From: Candidatus Woesearchaeota archaeon
GTDB lineage: Archaea; Nanobdellota; Nanobdellia; Woesearchaeales; DSVV01
DNA: 13,644 nucleotides
NCBI GenBank assembly: GCA_016205905.1
Contig: JACQSP010000143.1
Location: 1 to 13,644, forward strand
Direction of reading: 5' to 3'
The stretch's first letter is position 1. Each line of letters starts with the position of its first letter. A program made the translations under genes and the position numbers. Below the pieces are notes generated by a model. It saw only the letters and a list, made by a program, of their open reading frames with translations, did not search any database and was not told the DNA's origin. Below are positions 12,646 through 13,644 of this stretch, piece after piece.

Positions 12646-13398
12646 ATGAAAATTAGGAATTTTGAATTAACAAAGAAACATATCTTGTTCATATTGATTT
12701 TCGCCGCATTAGTCTTTATCGGCAGCAGGATTAATTTCTCGCCGTTAGTCGGCGCAAATAATCAGTTCTTTACGTTGTTCCAGTTCTTTGGGCCGATTGC
12801 TGGGGCATTTCTCGGGCCGATATTCGGCGCAGTTTCTGTTCTTGGCTCAGAAATTGCAGATTATCTTATTGCAGGAAAAGCATTCACACTGATAAATGTA
12901 ATCAGGCTGACACCAATGCTGTTTGCAGCGTATTATTTCGGAAGAAAATATAATATAACAAGTAAGATTGCTGCCATTGTTGTGCCATTGATAGCGATAT
13001 TTGCTTTTGTAATGCATCCTGTCGGAAGAACAGTATGGTTCTTTTCATTGTATTGGACAATTCCAATCATAATTGTATTATTGCCAGAGAAATATTCCCA
13101 TCATTTTTCATTGAAAAGTTTGGGCGCAACTTTCACAGCTCATTCTGTAGGTGGAGCAGCATGGATTTGGGCGATACCAATGACTGCTGAGCAATGGATA
13201 GCATTAATACCTGTAGTTGCATTTGAAAGAACATTGTTTGCTTTGGGTATTGCTGGTTCTTATTTGATTATGAATACTGTATTGGATAAGGCAATGGATA
13301 AATTAAAAGACAAATTTAAATGGACGATTCCAGCAGATGTGCTGCATATTAACAAAGCGTATGTTATCACAAAGAAAATGTTTAGGGTGCATGCATAG
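12646..13398 (+). CDS. Multi-pass membrane protein, ECF-transporter S-component-like
   Basis: A 250-residue integral membrane protein with about six or seven hydrophobic segments: about 12-30, 41-67, 82-98, 107-124, 130-146, 158-178 and 184-210. A basic N-terminus (MKIRNFELTKKH) and a charged C-terminal tail (about 214-250) probably lie inside the cell. The FFGPIAGAFLGPIFGAVSVLG stretch followed by a conserved acidic pair (SEIADYLIAG) resembles the substrate-binding S components of ECF vitamin transporters, where a Gly-rich second and third helix precedes an Asp. No ATPase or T component is encoded nearby, so it would have to share an energising module encoded elsewhere, as group II ECF systems do. 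The substrate cannot be predicted. The start is supported by GGGGTG five bases upstream. An unrelated small-molecule permease family is an alternative. Confidence 0.6.
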   Translation: MKIRNFELTKKHILFILIFAALVFIGSRINFSPLVGANNQFFTLFQFFGPIAGAFLGPIFGAVSVLGSEIADYLIAGKAFTLINVIRLTPMLFAAYYFGRKYNITSKIAAIVVPLIAIFAFVMHPVGRTVWFFSLYWTIPIIIVLLPEKYSHHFSLKSLGATFTAHSVGGAAWIWAIPMTAEQWIALIPVVAFERTLFALGIAGSYLIMNTVLDKAMDKLKDKFKWTIPADVLHINKAYVITKKMFRVHA

Positions 13399-13416
13399 AT
13401 ACTTTTAAAATTTGTA

Positions 13417-13423
13417 TTTTTTT
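13417..13423 (+). terminator. Oligo-T terminator after the membrane protein gene
   Basis: Seven consecutive T lie about 19 nt after the stop codon at 13398, with no stem needed. This is consistent with archaeal termination. Confidence 0.5.
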
Positions 13424-13444
13424 AGTTCCTGGCATGTCCAACAC

Positions 13445-13559
13445 GTTCACTATGAAAATTAGGTGCTAGGTTCTGGGTGCTAGGTGCTGGTGTCGATAAT
13501 TATTTGTAACTAGCACCTAGCCACTAGCACCCAGCACCTATTTTTATTTTTCATGTGAC
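13445..13559. repeat. Second heptad-repeat inverted repeat
   Basis: The left arm (about 13460-13492) consists of 7-nt units AGGTGCT, AGGTTCT, GGGTGCT, AGGTGCT; the right arm (about 13506-13540) is the imperfect inverted copy with matching register. The outer flanks are also inverted: GTTCACTATGAAAA (13445-13458) and TTTTCATGTGAC (13548-13559). The element is intergenic, downstream of the membrane protein gene. It shares the 7-nt period and hairpin plan, but not the unit sequence, with the insert in rnpB. Confidence 0.85.
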
Positions 13560-13644
13560 GGTGGCTGCGCCCACAAACGAGTTGAGAGCAGAAAAAAACA
13601 GATAAGAAACAGAAAATAAGTTGGAACTAGATAAATAAAAAAAC
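13560..13644. other. Window end, no gene seen
   Basis: The last 85 bases contain a short GTGG...CCAC hairpin (about 13561-13574) and purine-rich sequence. No start codon with a usable frame is evident; a gene could begin beyond the window. Confidence 0.4.

Overview
The window looks like a piece of an AT-rich archaeal chromosome, most likely a DPANN-type archaeon of the Woesearchaeota/Pacearchaeota kind. The reasons are an NRE-family DNA repair protein ending in a PCNA-binding motif, an archaeal-type RNase P RNA, a THUMP-domain RNA methylase, and start regions with TATA boxes. Most genes have a TATA-like box centred about 26 nt before the start codon and no Shine-Dalgarno sequence, which suggests leaderless transcripts. 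The two genes whose TATA box lies further away (4001 and 12646) do have a GGTG(A) ribosome binding site. The lineage call is inference from gene content and needs a database search.

Layout. 34-1143 (minus) is a fused ribulose-phosphate 3-epimerase/ribose-5-phosphate isomerase B. 1263-2507 (minus) is a DHH/DHHA1 phosphoesterase carrying five 10-residue tandem repeats. It is divergent from 2694-3890 (plus), an Nre DNA repair protein, and the shared promoter region holds a 12-bp tandem repeat with AGCGCT cores. 4001-4834 is an unrecognised protein with a 9-residue tandem duplication. 4835-5222 has no gene, only a 20-bp palindrome, an inverted repeat and the promoter of the THUMP methyltransferase (5223-6383). 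6423-7022 is an AbiEii-like nucleotidyltransferase overlapped by a 50-codon gene (7019-7171), probably a toxin-antitoxin-like pair.

7172-8355 holds no convincing protein gene but two structured RNA loci. 7282-7543 is an unidentified element of about 262 nt: a long closing stem around three near-perfect hairpins. 7648-8241 (minus) is the RNase P RNA gene, recognised from its conserved core: both P4 strands with the bulged U, CR-II/III, CR-IV, a P1 stem, a TATA box at the right distance and a terminal T-run. It is interrupted by a hairpin of about 150 nt whose arms are degenerate 7-nt repeats. A second hairpin of the same construction but different sequence lies at 13445-13559.

8356-12488 is a two-gene operon of radical SAM enzymes overlapping by ATGA. 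The second has a large unrecognised N-terminal region of about 480 residues. 12646-13398 is a separate multi-pass membrane protein resembling an ECF-transporter S component. The strongest candidates for something undescribed are the radical SAM pair, the structured element at 7282-7543, and the heptad-repeat hairpins, one of them inside rnpB.
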